A stretch of 64,000 nt of DNA from AP-15 sp963733945. Its GTDB lineage: Bacteria > Pseudomonadota > Alphaproteobacteria > ATCC43930 > CGMCC-115725. Location: positions 62,001 through 126,000 of the forward strand of contig CAVTFD010000039.1 in assembly GCA_963733945.1 (NCBI GenBank). Direction: 5' to 3'. The notes beneath the pieces are model-generated. The model made no database searches. It had not been told where the DNA came from and was given only the letters and a program-made list of their open reading frames with translations. The position numbers and the translations under genes are program-made. This document shows positions 42,112 to 51,546 of the stretch, piece after piece. Positions within the stretch are counted from its first letter, which is position 1. Each line of letters opens with the position of its first letter.

Positions 42112-42866
42112 AGCGCACATTCGGGCGGTTGGAACGCGCTAGAACGTCGTCATACCACCGGCCCATCGCCGCTGCATAGCCGTCGATGGCGCGCTGAATT
42201 CGCTGCCGCGGTGGCAGTACCTCAGGAGTTCCACCATTCCGGGTGGGTGAGCACCTGCAGCCGCTCCTCTACCGCCTCCTCGAGAACGTTCCGGAGCCGC
42301 CGGTGCCGCCAGATGCCGTTGGAGTTTGAGACGTAGCCGTAAGTGGCACGCAATCGCTTGGAATACGCATTGGCGAGCCCACAGACAGCCTCGTCGTCCG
42401 GCATTGTCTGTTCCAGAACTCCGAAATTATGAAAGCTGATTGCAACTGGATCCCTGCCGAATTCACGCGCGAGCAGATCGCGCTCCGCAGCTATGGCATC
42501 GCTCAGGCCGCCGCAAGACAGCGCTTCTGGTTGTTGCGTCGGATCGAAATGCAATCCGATGTCGTGGCCCAGCGCCAGAACTCGGCACAGCAACAGCCGT
42601 GTAAGGTCATTGAGTAGGTTGTAAAATGGACATCGGGGAAACACGAAATAGGTAGCAATAGCGCCTTCCTCCGCCTCTATCTCAGCGAGACGCAGGGCTC
42701 GATTGACCGAAACGTCGATGTCGTGGCGCCACAAGACGTGGCGATCGGTGCTGCTGTCGCCGAAGCGCGCAAAGCGGTATCGGGTGAGCGCAAGGCGCAG
42801 CAACTCCCGATAATTTACCTCGGTAAAATCGCTGAATTCGCCGCGATGGTCCTCGCCTGGGTGCAT
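42112..42866 (-). CDS. Polysaccharide deacetylase-like protein, frameshift near C-terminus
   Basis: From ATG 42866 (GGAAGG upstream) the protein reads MHPGEDHRGEFSDFTEVNYR, then VLWRHDIDVSVNRALRLAEIE with the HDxD metal motif of the NodB fold, ATYFVFPRCPFYNLL, and HDIGLHFDPTQQ with a second His. It stops at 42222 after THPEWWNS, giving 214 residues. One base earlier in phase the sequence continues sensibly as TPEVLPPRQRIQRAIDGYAA, then AMGRWYDDVLARSNRPNVR and a TGA at 42112. So an inserted base near 42228-42232 has cut about 35 residues. The catalytic half is intact. Confidence 0.75.
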
Positions 42867-42983
42867 GTGGGGTGCCTTCCCATGAGTATCAGAGCGCGAG
42901 CGGCGCGCGGAAGTCGGGCCTGAGATTGCACGACCGCGGCGCCAGCAGCTAAGCTGCAGCCGCTGAAAGGATGAGGATGAGGG

Positions 42984-43526
42984 ATGCTGAACGATCCGCC
43001 GCATTTCAACAGGACTTCGCTTCTGGCCGAATGGCGGGAACTGCTCGCTGGGCTCGCCCGCGAGATGCGGCTGCGCTTCAACCGTCACGTCTCTGTCGGG
43101 GACCTGTTGACCGATCGCTGGGAAACCGCGCGCCTCTATGGCTGGGGCGAAGGCTCGTCGTCCTACGACAACGTACTGGTCATTGGCGATGTCAAAGTCG
43201 GTCGTCACACCTGGGTGGGGCCAAACTGCATCCTAGACGGGTCGGGTGGCCTTGAGATCGGAGACTATTGCTCGATATCAGCCGGTGCTCAGATCTACAG
43301 CCACCATACAGTGCGATGGGCAACCAGCCTCGGCGACCATCCGATCGAGCGGTCTCTCACTAAGGTCGGTTCGGGCGTCTATATTGGCCCGTCCGCCGTC
43401 GTGCAAATGGGTGTCACGATCGGCGATCGCGCCGTTATCGGAGCGCTCGCATTTGTCAATACCGATATCCCCGCCGGAGCCCGCGCCTATGGCATACCGG
43501 CTAGGGTGACTGTCGATCGCGACTGA
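42984..43526 (+). CDS. Left-handed beta-helix (hexapeptide) acyltransferase
   Basis: A 180-residue protein, the only complete plus-strand gene within the polysaccharide locus. After an N-terminal helical region it shows hexapeptide repeats: NVLVIGDVKVGRHTWVGPNCILDG, LEIGDYCSISAGAQIYSHHT, SGVYIGPSAVVQMGVTIGDRAVIGALAFVN. The C-terminus AGARAYGIPARV closes the helix as in acetyltransferases of the WbbJ/CysE type. The catalytic His is probably in SHHT. ATG 42984 has AAGGATGAGG upstream and is divergent from the deacetylase-like gene, 117 bp away. It probably O- or N-acetylates a sugar. Confidence 0.87.
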   Translation: MLNDPPHFNRTSLLAEWRELLAGLAREMRLRFNRHVSVGDLLTDRWETARLYGWGEGSSSYDNVLVIGDVKVGRHTWVGPNCILDGSGGLEIGDYCSISAGAQIYSHHTVRWATSLGDHPIERSLTKVGSGVYIGPSAVVQMGVTIGDRAVIGALAFVNTDIPAGARAYGIPARVTVDRD

Positions 43527-43575
43527 TCCGGTCATCGGTGGCCATTAGCAAAGAGATTTGCAAGCTTCATAGAGG

Positions 43576-44745
43576 TCATGCAATTGCGCGCAGGGTCGTC
43601 ACTACACGATCATAATCGGCCGGCGACATGCGGTTGTGCAATGGCAGGGCCAGCGAGTTGGCATCGCAATCACGCGCGCTGGGAAAATCGTCAGGCGAAA
43701 AGCCGTATCGCTCGCGGTAATGCGACAGCATATGCACCGCATGCGTCCCCGGACGCGTGGCGATGCCGTGGCTCTGCAGGACTTCCATGATCCGGTTGCG
43801 CGGCCGCGGCGCGCCGTCCGGGTCGACATAGGCAACGAAGGCTTGCCAGGCGTGCCGACCGTTCACCGGTTCTTCCGGCAGGCGCAGCCAGTTGACCTCG
43901 GCGAGTTCAGCCCGGTACCACTGTGCCCAGTGGGCCCGCTCGGCAATGAAACCGTCGAGCTTCCTCAACTGGGCCAGTCCGATCGCCGCCTGCAGGTCGG
44001 TCATGCGGTAGTTGAACCCGAGCTCGGGAAAATCAGGAAGGATGTAGGGTTTGGCCGCCAGATGGCGCACTTCCTCCGAGATTGCGGCGCCGTGATTGCG
44101 CAGGCAGGCGGCGCGCTCGGCGAGGGCAGCGTCGTCGGTCGTCACCATGCCGCCCTCCCCGGTGGTAATCGACTTGCGTGGATGGAAGCTGAAGCAGGCC
44201 GCCGTGCCGAGGCTGCCCGCCGACTTGCCGCGATAAGCCGCGCCGGCGGCGCAGGCGGCGTCCTCGATAATGGCGACGTGCTCGGGCAGCGCCGCGCGCA
44301 ACGCGTCGATGTCGGCGCACATCCCGAACAAATGCACGGGGATTATGGCGCGGGTGCGCGGCGTCACCGCTGCGGCGGCAGCTGCAACATCGATATTGAA
44401 ATTGTCGCGCGCCACGTCGACCAGCACCGGCGTCGCGTCGCAATAGAGCACTGCATTGGCGGTCGCCACCCAGGTGAAGGCGGGCACGATCACCTCATCG
44501 CCGGGGCGGATGCCCAAGGCGGCGAGCGCCAGGTGCAGCGCCGTAGTGCAGCTGGTCGTGGCGATGCCGTAGGCGGAGCCGTGCCGGCGGGCAAAACTAA
44601 TCTCGAATGCCTTGACCTGCGGCCCTTGCGTCAGCCAGCCCAACTCGAGCACCGCACGGACCGCCTCCAGCTCGTCTTCGCCCATCACTGGCGCCGCAAT
44701 CTGTATCGGGGTCAACTTCGACATGACCGGGATGGGTCGTTGCAT
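43576..44745 (-). CDS. DegT/DnrJ/EryC1 PLP-dependent sugar aminotransferase
   Basis: A 389-residue aminotransferase. It starts IQIAAPVMGEDELEAVRAVLELGWLTQGPQVKAFE, with SCTTALHLALAALGIRPGDEVIVPAFTW, VLVDVARDNFNID, HLFGMCADIDAL, DAACAAGAAYRGK, and the PLP-Lys in ACFSFHPRKSITTGEGGMV. It installs an amino group on a keto-sugar nucleotide. ATG 44745 overlaps the TGA of the giant glycosyltransferase gene (TGATG); MSKLTP at 44724 is an alternative start. It is a second, separate aminotransferase from the WbpE-like one at 55406-56563. Confidence 0.9.
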   Translation of the reverse strand: MQRPIPVMSKLTPIQIAAPVMGEDELEAVRAVLELGWLTQGPQVKAFEISFARRHGSAYGIATTSCTTALHLALAALGIRPGDEVIVPAFTWVATANAVLYCDATPVLVDVARDNFNIDVAAAAAAVTPRTRAIIPVHLFGMCADIDALRAALPEHVAIIEDAACAAGAAYRGKSAGSLGTAACFSFHPRKSITTGEGGMVTTDDAALAERAACLRNHGAAISEEVRHLAAKPYILPDFPELGFNYRMTDLQAAIGLAQLRKLDGFIAERAHWAQWYRAELAEVNWLRLPEEPVNGRHAWQAFVAYVDPDGAPRPRNRIMEVLQSHGIATRPGTHAVHMLSHYRERYGFSPDDFPSARDCDANSLALPLHNRMSPADYDRVVTTLRAIA

Positions 44746-47700
44746 CAATCGAGCGTGCGCGGCGGCTGGCCGGTTTCGCGCACGATGTCGTAGACTCGCT
44801 CGAACCGCTGGGCGAGCCTCGGAGCCGACCACCACTTTAGAGCGTGCTCGCGGCTGGCGCGACCGATTACAGCGCGCTTTGCCGGATCGAGCACGAGGTC
44901 GCGCAGCACGTCCTTGATCGTCCCCTCGTCCGCGTTGACGACCGGCGTTTCGAGGATGCAGCGGGTCGCCGGGATCCCGTCGCCGTCCCAGGGATTGATG
45001 CGCGCCACCACCGGTTTTCCGAGCATCATGCCTTCGCGCGCGGTCGCGCCGTAGCGCCCGTAATTGAGCTGGTCGACGATGATGTCGGCCTGCGCCTGGA
45101 CAAAGCGGTTGTCGATGCTCGGCACGTCGTCGACGAAGTCGAGCCGGACCGGGATCCCTTCCTCGCGCAACGCCTTGATCGCGGCGACCACCGCGCGCGT
45201 GCCCTTGATGTTGATGCCATCGCGCGTCCGCATCTCGTAATTGCCGACGCCGTGATAGACGAGGACCTCGTCGTCACGCGTCCGCGTGCGCCGCAGATGT
45301 TCGGGCGGCTCGAGATCGGGGCGCCAGATCTCGGGATCGAGGGCCATCGTCAGGGGGTCTCGGAAGGCCTTGGGCGACCGGCTGTGATCGAGCGCGACGT
45401 CTGTCTCGACGCAAATGAGATCGGCGAGCGTCTCAAGCTTGCGGCCCCAGGCCAAGTTCTTCGAATCGGAGCAAATGTCCGACCTCTCGCGCCAAGGACA
45501 GCGGGCGCAGGAGCCGGGACTCCAGGCGCCAAACGCCGATTGCGAGACGCCATCGCAGCAGCCGACATGGGTATAGCCGATCAGGATGCCGCGTCGCCGC
45601 CACTCCAGAATGTCCCACGGGATCGCGGCATGGGTCGGCTCGGTATCCCACATTTCGGGGAACAGACTGAGAGTTCCGACTCCGTAGGAATGAACGATGC
45701 CGAACCGGTTGCAGGCCTCGTCGAAGAATTCCTGCAACCGTTTCCTGAACTGCACCGGATCCGGGTCGTAAAGGCCGAGGTCCTCGCCATGGTAGTATTT
45801 GGCGTCGAGTCCGTCGGGCGGATATAGATTGGCGACCAGCGCGTCCCAACCTCGGTCGCGCAGGGCGGCGGCGAGATACTTGAAATTGTAGTAGCATTGG
45901 TTGAGGAACAACACCGAGCGGCGCCGCGGCTCGCCGGGCGCGACGTCCGGTGACAGGCGGTCCCGGTTGAACGGCAATGCGGGCCCGGCGCCCAGCCGGC
46001 GCCGGGCGAGATCGTGCAACAGCGGGAGCAGGTCCGGATAGCTGCCCGCGGCCGACAGAGAATCTAAATAATGGGTTGCCGATTTGGGTAGCTCTGTGGC
46101 CGGCGGGCCGGCCGGCTCCGCCGCGCTGCCGAACACGAGTTGGACAACGGTCTCGGGATCCGTCCTGAGCCATTGCGCCAGCTGGGGTAGCGGATAGCGG
46201 TCGTTCGCGATCAGTGGCGGGCGCGGTGTCGCCTCCCGGCCAAGGACCAACCAGTAATCTTCAGCGCCGCGGTTGGCGGCGTCCGTTAGCGTTGTCCGGG
46301 CAACGCCGATAAGCCCGAGCTGCGCCGCGACGGATTGCGGGACGACATGGATTTCAATCGCCTCGTCCGTCATGTGCGGAAGGAGCGCGACCGCTTCGGT
46401 CAGACTGCCCGCTCTCGCCCTAAGCTTTCGCGCAAGCAACATGCGCGCCGCGTCGACCAGGAACGGCTTTGCCCCTACTTGGTCGCACAGCCACAGCCAC
46501 AGCACTCTGCGGCCACCCGCGTCTCCTAAAAGTGCCCGCACCAGATCGCCCCGTTCCCGGCAGCGTCGCAGGAAGGAGCTTGCCGCGTCGGCGTATCCGC
46601 GCAGCGTCCCGACGTGGGAGTGGACACCCACAGCCTGCCGGTCTGGCGGGCTGTACGCGTCCGTTTCTGCTAGTCGTTCCGTGCCGTCGGTCGTCGCCTT
46701 GGGTCGTGGCGTGACAAGCGCATGAACGGTCTCCCGCGTCAGGACGGTCGCGTCGAGGATGACCTCGCACATCAAGCCGCCTGCCAGCTCCGGTTGGAGA
46801 GGCATCGGCAACTCTCCATTCCAGGCAGCCAAAACGGGTACCGAGACGATTTTGGCCCGCGCTCGCCCGCGGCTGCGCTCGTCGATATGAGCGTCGACGC
46901 CTTTGACGAAGGTTTCGTACGAGTAATGGCCGGTCCCGATCACGTCGTGGTAAGCGCGATCGGTCAGCCGTTCCAAATAGCCGACGTCCTGCACCTTCGC
47001 GAACACTTCCTCGATATTCGAGAAGTCCTTTTTCAGCGGGATGAAATGCAGCCCTGGCGTGACGACGCCGGAATAGCGCCCCTCCTCAAACAGGATCAGC
47101 GCGGTCCGCAACCGTATCGCCTCGAAGATCTTCGGCGACACCTGCGCCATCTGCACCTCGCCGTCGCGCTCGGCGAGAAAGCGCCGAGAAAACTCTGGGA
47201 ACGGCAAGTAGGCGTGCTCTGCAGCCAGCTGTTTCAGCGATCCGTCGTCGTCGAATAAATTCGCGCCGCTCTCGCTGCCCAAGGTCGCGCGGCAGGAGCC
47301 GAGGAACGCGTACCACTCGTTGCCGTAGATGCGCTTGCTATCAGCCACTTCGATATCGACAGGCAGATGGCGCTCGACGGCCAGCCGCTTCACTTCGACG
47401 CCGATGCGGAACTTTTCGTAGCCGAGCTGGCCGTATTGATGCGACAGCTTACGACCGCGATAGCCGATCAGTGTCGGACGCTCGGCGATCGGCAAGGCGT
47501 AGCTGTCGAGATTGTGGTCCTCCGGCACGTAACCGGTCAGCGTCGGCACGAAATCCAGGCGCGGAAACCGCGCCCGAGGATAGACGCGATCGATTTGGTC
47601 GAGCGGCACGTTGGTGAAAATTGTGGTAACCCCGAGCCGCGCGATCCACCGGCGCGCTGTCTCGGTGTTCTCGTATTCATCTTGTATGAACAATAATTTT

Positions 47701-49190
47701 GGTCCGTTGTACTGGCTAATTGCACGAGCAATGCTTGTAGATATATGGTTTCCTAACGAAACACGAACGCTGTAGTGGATCAGGACCGCGTCGAAGACGC
47801 TCAGGTCCGGTGTGAATTCGCGGTCGTCGAAGCCTGGAACCGCGCCTGTGGCCGGCATCAGCATGACCCGATGCCGGGAATACTTCTGTATTGCTTCGAT
47901 ATGCTCACCAATCGTGCGTATATGCGTCGAAAAGTCGTCATAAAAGATGAGCAGATTGAGCCGGCCGTTGCCCTGGGCGCGGCTCGCGACGAGTTCCGAG
48001 ACGGCTACCTCCAGACGATCGAAGCGTTCGTCATAGGACGTCGCCGATGCCGCCGAACGACGGCGCGTCAGGAGCTGCGGGTCGGTGCGGGTCGGGGCTA
48101 ACTCGTCGAGCGCCTTCGCGAACCCATCGGCATCGGTCTCGGTGCGGAACAGGTCCGGCTGCGCAGCAAGCTCGTCGATCGGCACGGTTACTACCGGCAA
48201 CCCGCAAGCAACGTATTCGTATGCCTTCAGCGGCAATGAATTCCGGATAAGCTTGTCCTGCATGAACGGGATCAACCCGATACGCGCGCGCCGCGCGAGG
48301 TCGGCAATGCCGTCGACATTGAGCGCGCCGTAGTACCGCACATTGGGCTTCGCGGCGAGCGCCTTCCACTCGGCCCCCGCGCCACGCGCCTGTCCGCAGA
48401 ACCAGAACTGCCAATCCGACCGCTTGTCGGCGAGGTCCGACAACAGCTCGTAATCCAACCGCGCGTTTATGCCGCCCTGGAATAGAGCGACATTGGCCTC
48501 ATCGTCCGGGAGCATGTAGGCAGACGCGCCGCTCGCGTCCCAAAACCGAAAATCGCAGCCATTACGCAGAGTCAGGGCCCGTCCGCGGTAACCGTTCCTG
48601 ATGTAGCTTTGAGTTACGGCACCGGAAACGCCGACGAGCAGGTCGACCTCCGGAAGTAGGCGCTTTAGCGCAGCGCGCACGCTGTCATCGGCGATAGTCC
48701 AGCTGTCCCCCTCGGCAAAATAATCCTCGGTGGCGTGATATATGACTAGCCGGGCATTTGCGCGACGCACAAGATGCTCAAATCCAAAGTTGTAGACCCA
48801 TAGTAGGGGCCGACGAATGCCCAACGATGTGAATGCTCGAGCGAGGCGGGTCGCTTGGGCCGGGCCGTAGTCGTCGGCCACCTGTACCAGGGTGATGTCG
48901 TGCCCCTCAACTGGCTCAATGGTCACCTCGTCGCCTCTGCCATTCGGCTGAACGAAGTACACTGGAAGACGAGCCGCAAATCGGGTCGCGTAGTGATAGC
49001 GGTTGCTGCGCGGCTCGGTCTTCCAGTCTGAGAACGTAAGCATCAGAACCGCATCGAAAGTCGACCAGATCGCCGAGCTCGACAATTCCGCCCGGTCATC
49101 GGCAACGGAAATCGCCATACGACTAGGGTCCGAAGTAATAACAGAGCACTTGGGATAGGTGCCGCTGACTTCGCACGGATCGGTGTCCAT
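44745..49190 (-). CDS. Giant three-module glycosyltransferase (1481 residues)
   Basis: Three GT-B-like modules in one frame. Module 1 (about 45-390): FDAVLMLTFSDWKTEPRSNR, HATEDYFAEGDSW, GLIPFMQDKLIRNSLPLKAYE. Module 2 (about 405-790): LLIFYDDFSTHIRTIGEH, GSCRATLGSESGANLFD, SPKIFEAIRLRTALILFEEG, HYSYETFVKGVD; it resembles the CgeB-like proteins at 16703-17914 and 54024-55334. A linker (about 790-1080) matches nothing I know. Module 3 (about 1085-1481): SVLFLNQCYYNFKYLAAAL, a Cys-rich GSCARCPWRERSDIC, RYGATAREGMMLGKPVVARI. It likely performs several transfers on one chain. The start could also be ATG 49118. Confidence 0.8.
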   Translation of the reverse strand: MDTDPCEVSGTYPKCSVITSDPSRMAISVADDRAELSSSAIWSTFDAVLMLTFSDWKTEPRSNRYHYATRFAARLPVYFVQPNGRGDEVTIEPVEGHDITLVQVADDYGPAQATRLARAFTSLGIRRPLLWVYNFGFEHLVRRANARLVIYHATEDYFAEGDSWTIADDSVRAALKRLLPEVDLLVGVSGAVTQSYIRNGYRGRALTLRNGCDFRFWDASGASAYMLPDDEANVALFQGGINARLDYELLSDLADKRSDWQFWFCGQARGAGAEWKALAAKPNVRYYGALNVDGIADLARRARIGLIPFMQDKLIRNSLPLKAYEYVACGLPVVTVPIDELAAQPDLFRTETDADGFAKALDELAPTRTDPQLLTRRRSAASATSYDERFDRLEVAVSELVASRAQGNGRLNLLIFYDDFSTHIRTIGEHIEAIQKYSRHRVMLMPATGAVPGFDDREFTPDLSVFDAVLIHYSVRVSLGNHISTSIARAISQYNGPKLLFIQDEYENTETARRWIARLGVTTIFTNVPLDQIDRVYPRARFPRLDFVPTLTGYVPEDHNLDSYALPIAERPTLIGYRGRKLSHQYGQLGYEKFRIGVEVKRLAVERHLPVDIEVADSKRIYGNEWYAFLGSCRATLGSESGANLFDDDGSLKQLAAEHAYLPFPEFSRRFLAERDGEVQMAQVSPKIFEAIRLRTALILFEEGRYSGVVTPGLHFIPLKKDFSNIEEVFAKVQDVGYLERLTDRAYHDVIGTGHYSYETFVKGVDAHIDERSRGRARAKIVSVPVLAAWNGELPMPLQPELAGGLMCEVILDATVLTRETVHALVTPRPKATTDGTERLAETDAYSPPDRQAVGVHSHVGTLRGYADAASSFLRRCRERGDLVRALLGDAGGRRVLWLWLCDQVGAKPFLVDAARMLLARKLRARAGSLTEAVALLPHMTDEAIEIHVVPQSVAAQLGLIGVARTTLTDAANRGAEDYWLVLGREATPRPPLIANDRYPLPQLAQWLRTDPETVVQLVFGSAAEPAGPPATELPKSATHYLDSLSAAGSYPDLLPLLHDLARRRLGAGPALPFNRDRLSPDVAPGEPRRRSVLFLNQCYYNFKYLAAALRDRGWDALVANLYPPDGLDAKYYHGEDLGLYDPDPVQFRKRLQEFFDEACNRFGIVHSYGVGTLSLFPEMWDTEPTHAAIPWDILEWRRRGILIGYTHVGCCDGVSQSAFGAWSPGSCARCPWRERSDICSDSKNLAWGRKLETLADLICVETDVALDHSRSPKAFRDPLTMALDPEIWRPDLEPPEHLRRTRTRDDEVLVYHGVGNYEMRTRDGINIKGTRAVVAAIKALREEGIPVRLDFVDDVPSIDNRFVQAQADIIVDQLNYGRYGATAREGMMLGKPVVARINPWDGDGIPATRCILETPVVNADEGTIKDVLRDLVLDPAKRAVIGRASREHALKWWSAPRLAQRFERVYDIVRETGQPPRTLD

Positions 49191-49206
49191 TTCAAGCTTA
49201 ACGAGT

Positions 49207-49236
49207 ATTATTTTATTGCTGTTGCATACACATCAA
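49207..49236 (-). promoter_or_regulatory. Candidate promoter for the giant glycosyltransferase gene
   Basis: In the 221-bp gap between AsnB copy 4 and the giant glycosyltransferase the minus strand reads TTGATG (49236-49231), 18 bases, then AATAAT (49212-49207). The stretch is AT-rich compared with its surroundings and ends about 17 bp before the start codon. The spacing is acceptable for a sigma-70-type promoter. The rest of the gap shows nothing else I can name. Confidence 0.3.
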
Positions 49237-49411
49237 GACCGTAAACCCTTGGCCACACGGTAATTAAAAGCTCCGGTCGTGTACGCTTATGAAAGGGCAG
49301 TTCCTGATCTCGCGTTGAGATGTGCAATCTCCGCCGAATACACGGAATTGCGGCGAGCAAGTCTCCGCCGGATACGCCGCTGTCTCGCTCGATCGAACCG
49401 CGCAGACCCAA

Positions 49412-51313
49412 TCACGCGGCCACGCCGAACAGCCGGCCCCAGATGCCGAGGTTGACGATCCGCCACAGCGAGAAATCGACCGGACGCCGCCCTTCGAGCA
49501 TATCCGCGGCATGAGCCCTCACGCCTGCAGCGTTAAGCAGGCCTGGAAAATAGGAAAGCGTCTGCTCGATGCCGCCCAGCACCAGGTGGCGGAGCGGGCC
49601 GCGAAACCACACCTCCTCCGGGGTGGCGAAACCCAGCTTGTCGCGACGGTTGCGCACGGTCTCGGGCAGTATTCCGGCCATCGCCCGGCGCAGCACCCGC
49701 TTGGTGTCGCCGCCCACCATCTTGTGCCGCTCGCCAAGCCCGATCGAGAGCTCGACCAATCGGTGATCGAGAAACGGCACCCGCGCCTCGATGCCGTGCG
49801 CCATGCTGTTGCGGTCCTCCCAATGGAGCAACATCGACAGGTTCGATGATTGCGTCATCACCAGGCAAAGATCGCCGATATCCTTGATTGGCGGCGCCTC
49901 GATCAACTCGCGCGCCGTGTCGAAGGCGGACCGACCGAGATGCGGCCGCAGCCCCTCGCCGTCGAGCCAGTTGTCCTGCAGCGGCGCCTGTTTTTGCCGG
50001 CGAAGTTTTTGCTGAATCGACGGCGGGAGCAATGGCAATAGGAACGCCTCGGCCTCACCGGCGAGCGAAGTTCCATGCCAGTACCAGCGCTCGATCATCG
50101 CGCGCAACAAGGCGGCGTAGCGACGCCGCCGAAGCAGGCTCCAGTAGTAATAGGGGAAGCCGCCATGATAGCCGGCAAGCTGCTCGTCGGCACCCTGACC
50201 GTCGAGCATGACCTTGATCCCGGCCCGCCTTGCCTCGGCAAAGACCGACCATTGGGCAAAGATGCTGGTGCTGCCATAAGGCTCGTCCTGGTGCCAGGTA
50301 ATGCGCTCGGCGCTGGCAAAAGCATCCTCCACGCGCGGATAGCACCATCGCGGCGCGCTCCCAGTCGCGTCGACCACCGCCTCCATGAACGGGCGCTCGT
50401 CGACCGCTTTGACGTCATAACACGCGCTGACCGTGTTGACCCGCGCTCGCTGGCCGGCGGCGTCGAGTGCGCGCGCCATCAGGCAGACGATCGACGAACT
50501 GTCGAGCCCGCCCGAGAGGCACGACCCCACCGACACGTCGGCGCGTAGGTGAAGCTGCACGGCCTCCGTCAGCAGGTCGCGAAACCGCTCACCGGCCTCG
50601 CGCTCTCCGATCGCGAGCGTGCCGGATTCAAGGATACTGTACCAGCGCCGCACCGGCAGCGCATCGCCCAATTGCTGGCGCTGCAGGTCGAGGCGCAGGA
50701 ACTCGCCGCCGCGGACTTGGCGTATGCCGTCGAACACCGTTTCGCCGGTGTGATCCATGATCCCAGCCGACAGGAAGTCGTAGATTCGCGGAATGTTGAG
50801 CCGGGCTGAGAAGCCCGGCAGCCCGATCAGCTGCTTTATTTCCGAGGCGAGGGCGATCCCGGTGCGAGTGGCGAACGCATAGAGCGGCTTGATCGCGAAA
50901 CGATCGCGGGCGGCAAAGGCGATTTGCGCAAACTTGTCCCAGATCACGAACGCGAACATGCCGATCAGGCGGTCGAGCGCATCGCCGCCCCATTCGGCAT
51001 AAGCAGCCAACAGCACTTCGGTATCCGATCGCGTCGCAAAGCGGTGACCGGCCACCTCGAGCTCGCGGCGCAGCTCGATATAGTTGTAGATCTCGCCATT
51101 GTAGACTACCCAGTACCGCCCGTCGCCATAGCTCATGGGTTGCGCGGCCATCTCGGAGAGATCGATGATGCTGAGACGGCGATGGCCGAGCGCCACCGGG
51201 CCGGCGACACTATCGAACACCTGCCAGCCCCGCCCATCGGGGCCGCGGTGGGCGACCACATCGATACGCGCCGGGTCGGGGGGAAAGCCCAGCGAAAACC
51301 AGATACCGCACAT
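49412..51313 (-). CDS. asnB: Asparagine synthase-type glutamine amidotransferase (copy 4)
   Basis: A 633-residue protein from MCGIWFSLGFPPDP (glutaminase Cys2), with VVAHRGPDGRGW and YNGEIYNYIELRREL. The synthetase half has SGGLDSSSIVCLMA, and DGQGADEQLAGYHGGFP where Ala replaces the second Gly of GGDE. SMAHGIEARVPFLDHRLVEL and RNRRDKLGFATPEEVWFRG are also conserved. The 75-residue orphan gene precedes it. Same inferred role as the other copies. Confidence 0.9.
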   Translation of the reverse strand: MCGIWFSLGFPPDPARIDVVAHRGPDGRGWQVFDSVAGPVALGHRRLSIIDLSEMAAQPMSYGDGRYWVVYNGEIYNYIELRRELEVAGHRFATRSDTEVLLAAYAEWGGDALDRLIGMFAFVIWDKFAQIAFAARDRFAIKPLYAFATRTGIALASEIKQLIGLPGFSARLNIPRIYDFLSAGIMDHTGETVFDGIRQVRGGEFLRLDLQRQQLGDALPVRRWYSILESGTLAIGEREAGERFRDLLTEAVQLHLRADVSVGSCLSGGLDSSSIVCLMARALDAAGQRARVNTVSACYDVKAVDERPFMEAVVDATGSAPRWCYPRVEDAFASAERITWHQDEPYGSTSIFAQWSVFAEARRAGIKVMLDGQGADEQLAGYHGGFPYYYWSLLRRRRYAALLRAMIERWYWHGTSLAGEAEAFLLPLLPPSIQQKLRRQKQAPLQDNWLDGEGLRPHLGRSAFDTARELIEAPPIKDIGDLCLVMTQSSNLSMLLHWEDRNSMAHGIEARVPFLDHRLVELSIGLGERHKMVGGDTKRVLRRAMAGILPETVRNRRDKLGFATPEEVWFRGPLRHLVLGGIEQTLSYFPGLLNAAGVRAHAADMLEGRRPVDFSLWRIVNLGIWGRLFGVAA

Positions 51314-51318
51314 CTCGT

Positions 51319-51546
51319 TCAAGCAGCCGCCATGTCCGCAACCAAGGCGGGGTAGGCTTCGACGAGCCGCGCCGATTCGAGCTGCCAGCACAATTCCTCG
51401 CCGGCGCTCAAGGCGTTGCGCTTAAATGGGTCTATCCGGTCGCGGTCGAAAGCGTTGATAGTCGCTGCGATCGCCTCCTTAACCAGCCGATCCTCACGTT
51501 TCCGCCCAGGCCGGTATCCCACCAACGGAGCAGGCGCTGCTGTCAT
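51319..51546 (-). CDS. Small hypothetical protein (75 residues)
   Basis: A short soluble protein beginning MTAAPAPLVGYRPGRKREDR, then INAFDRDRIDPFKRNALSAGEE and LESARLVEAYPALVADMAAA. Its ATG 51546 overlaps the TGA of the epimerase gene (ATGA) and its own stop is 5 bp before AsnB copy 4, so the position argues that it is real. I do not recognise a family. It is mostly helical by composition and might be a partner of AsnB copy 4 or a shortened remnant. Confidence 0.6.
   Translation of the reverse strand: MTAAPAPLVGYRPGRKREDRLVKEAIAATINAFDRDRIDPFKRNALSAGEELCWQLESARLVEAYPALVADMAAA

Noticed and set aside
42270..42290. GGCGGTAG on the minus strand, resembling the core of an RfaH ops element.
   Set aside because: It lies inside the deacetylase-like coding sequence rather than in a leader, and the rest of the element does not match.
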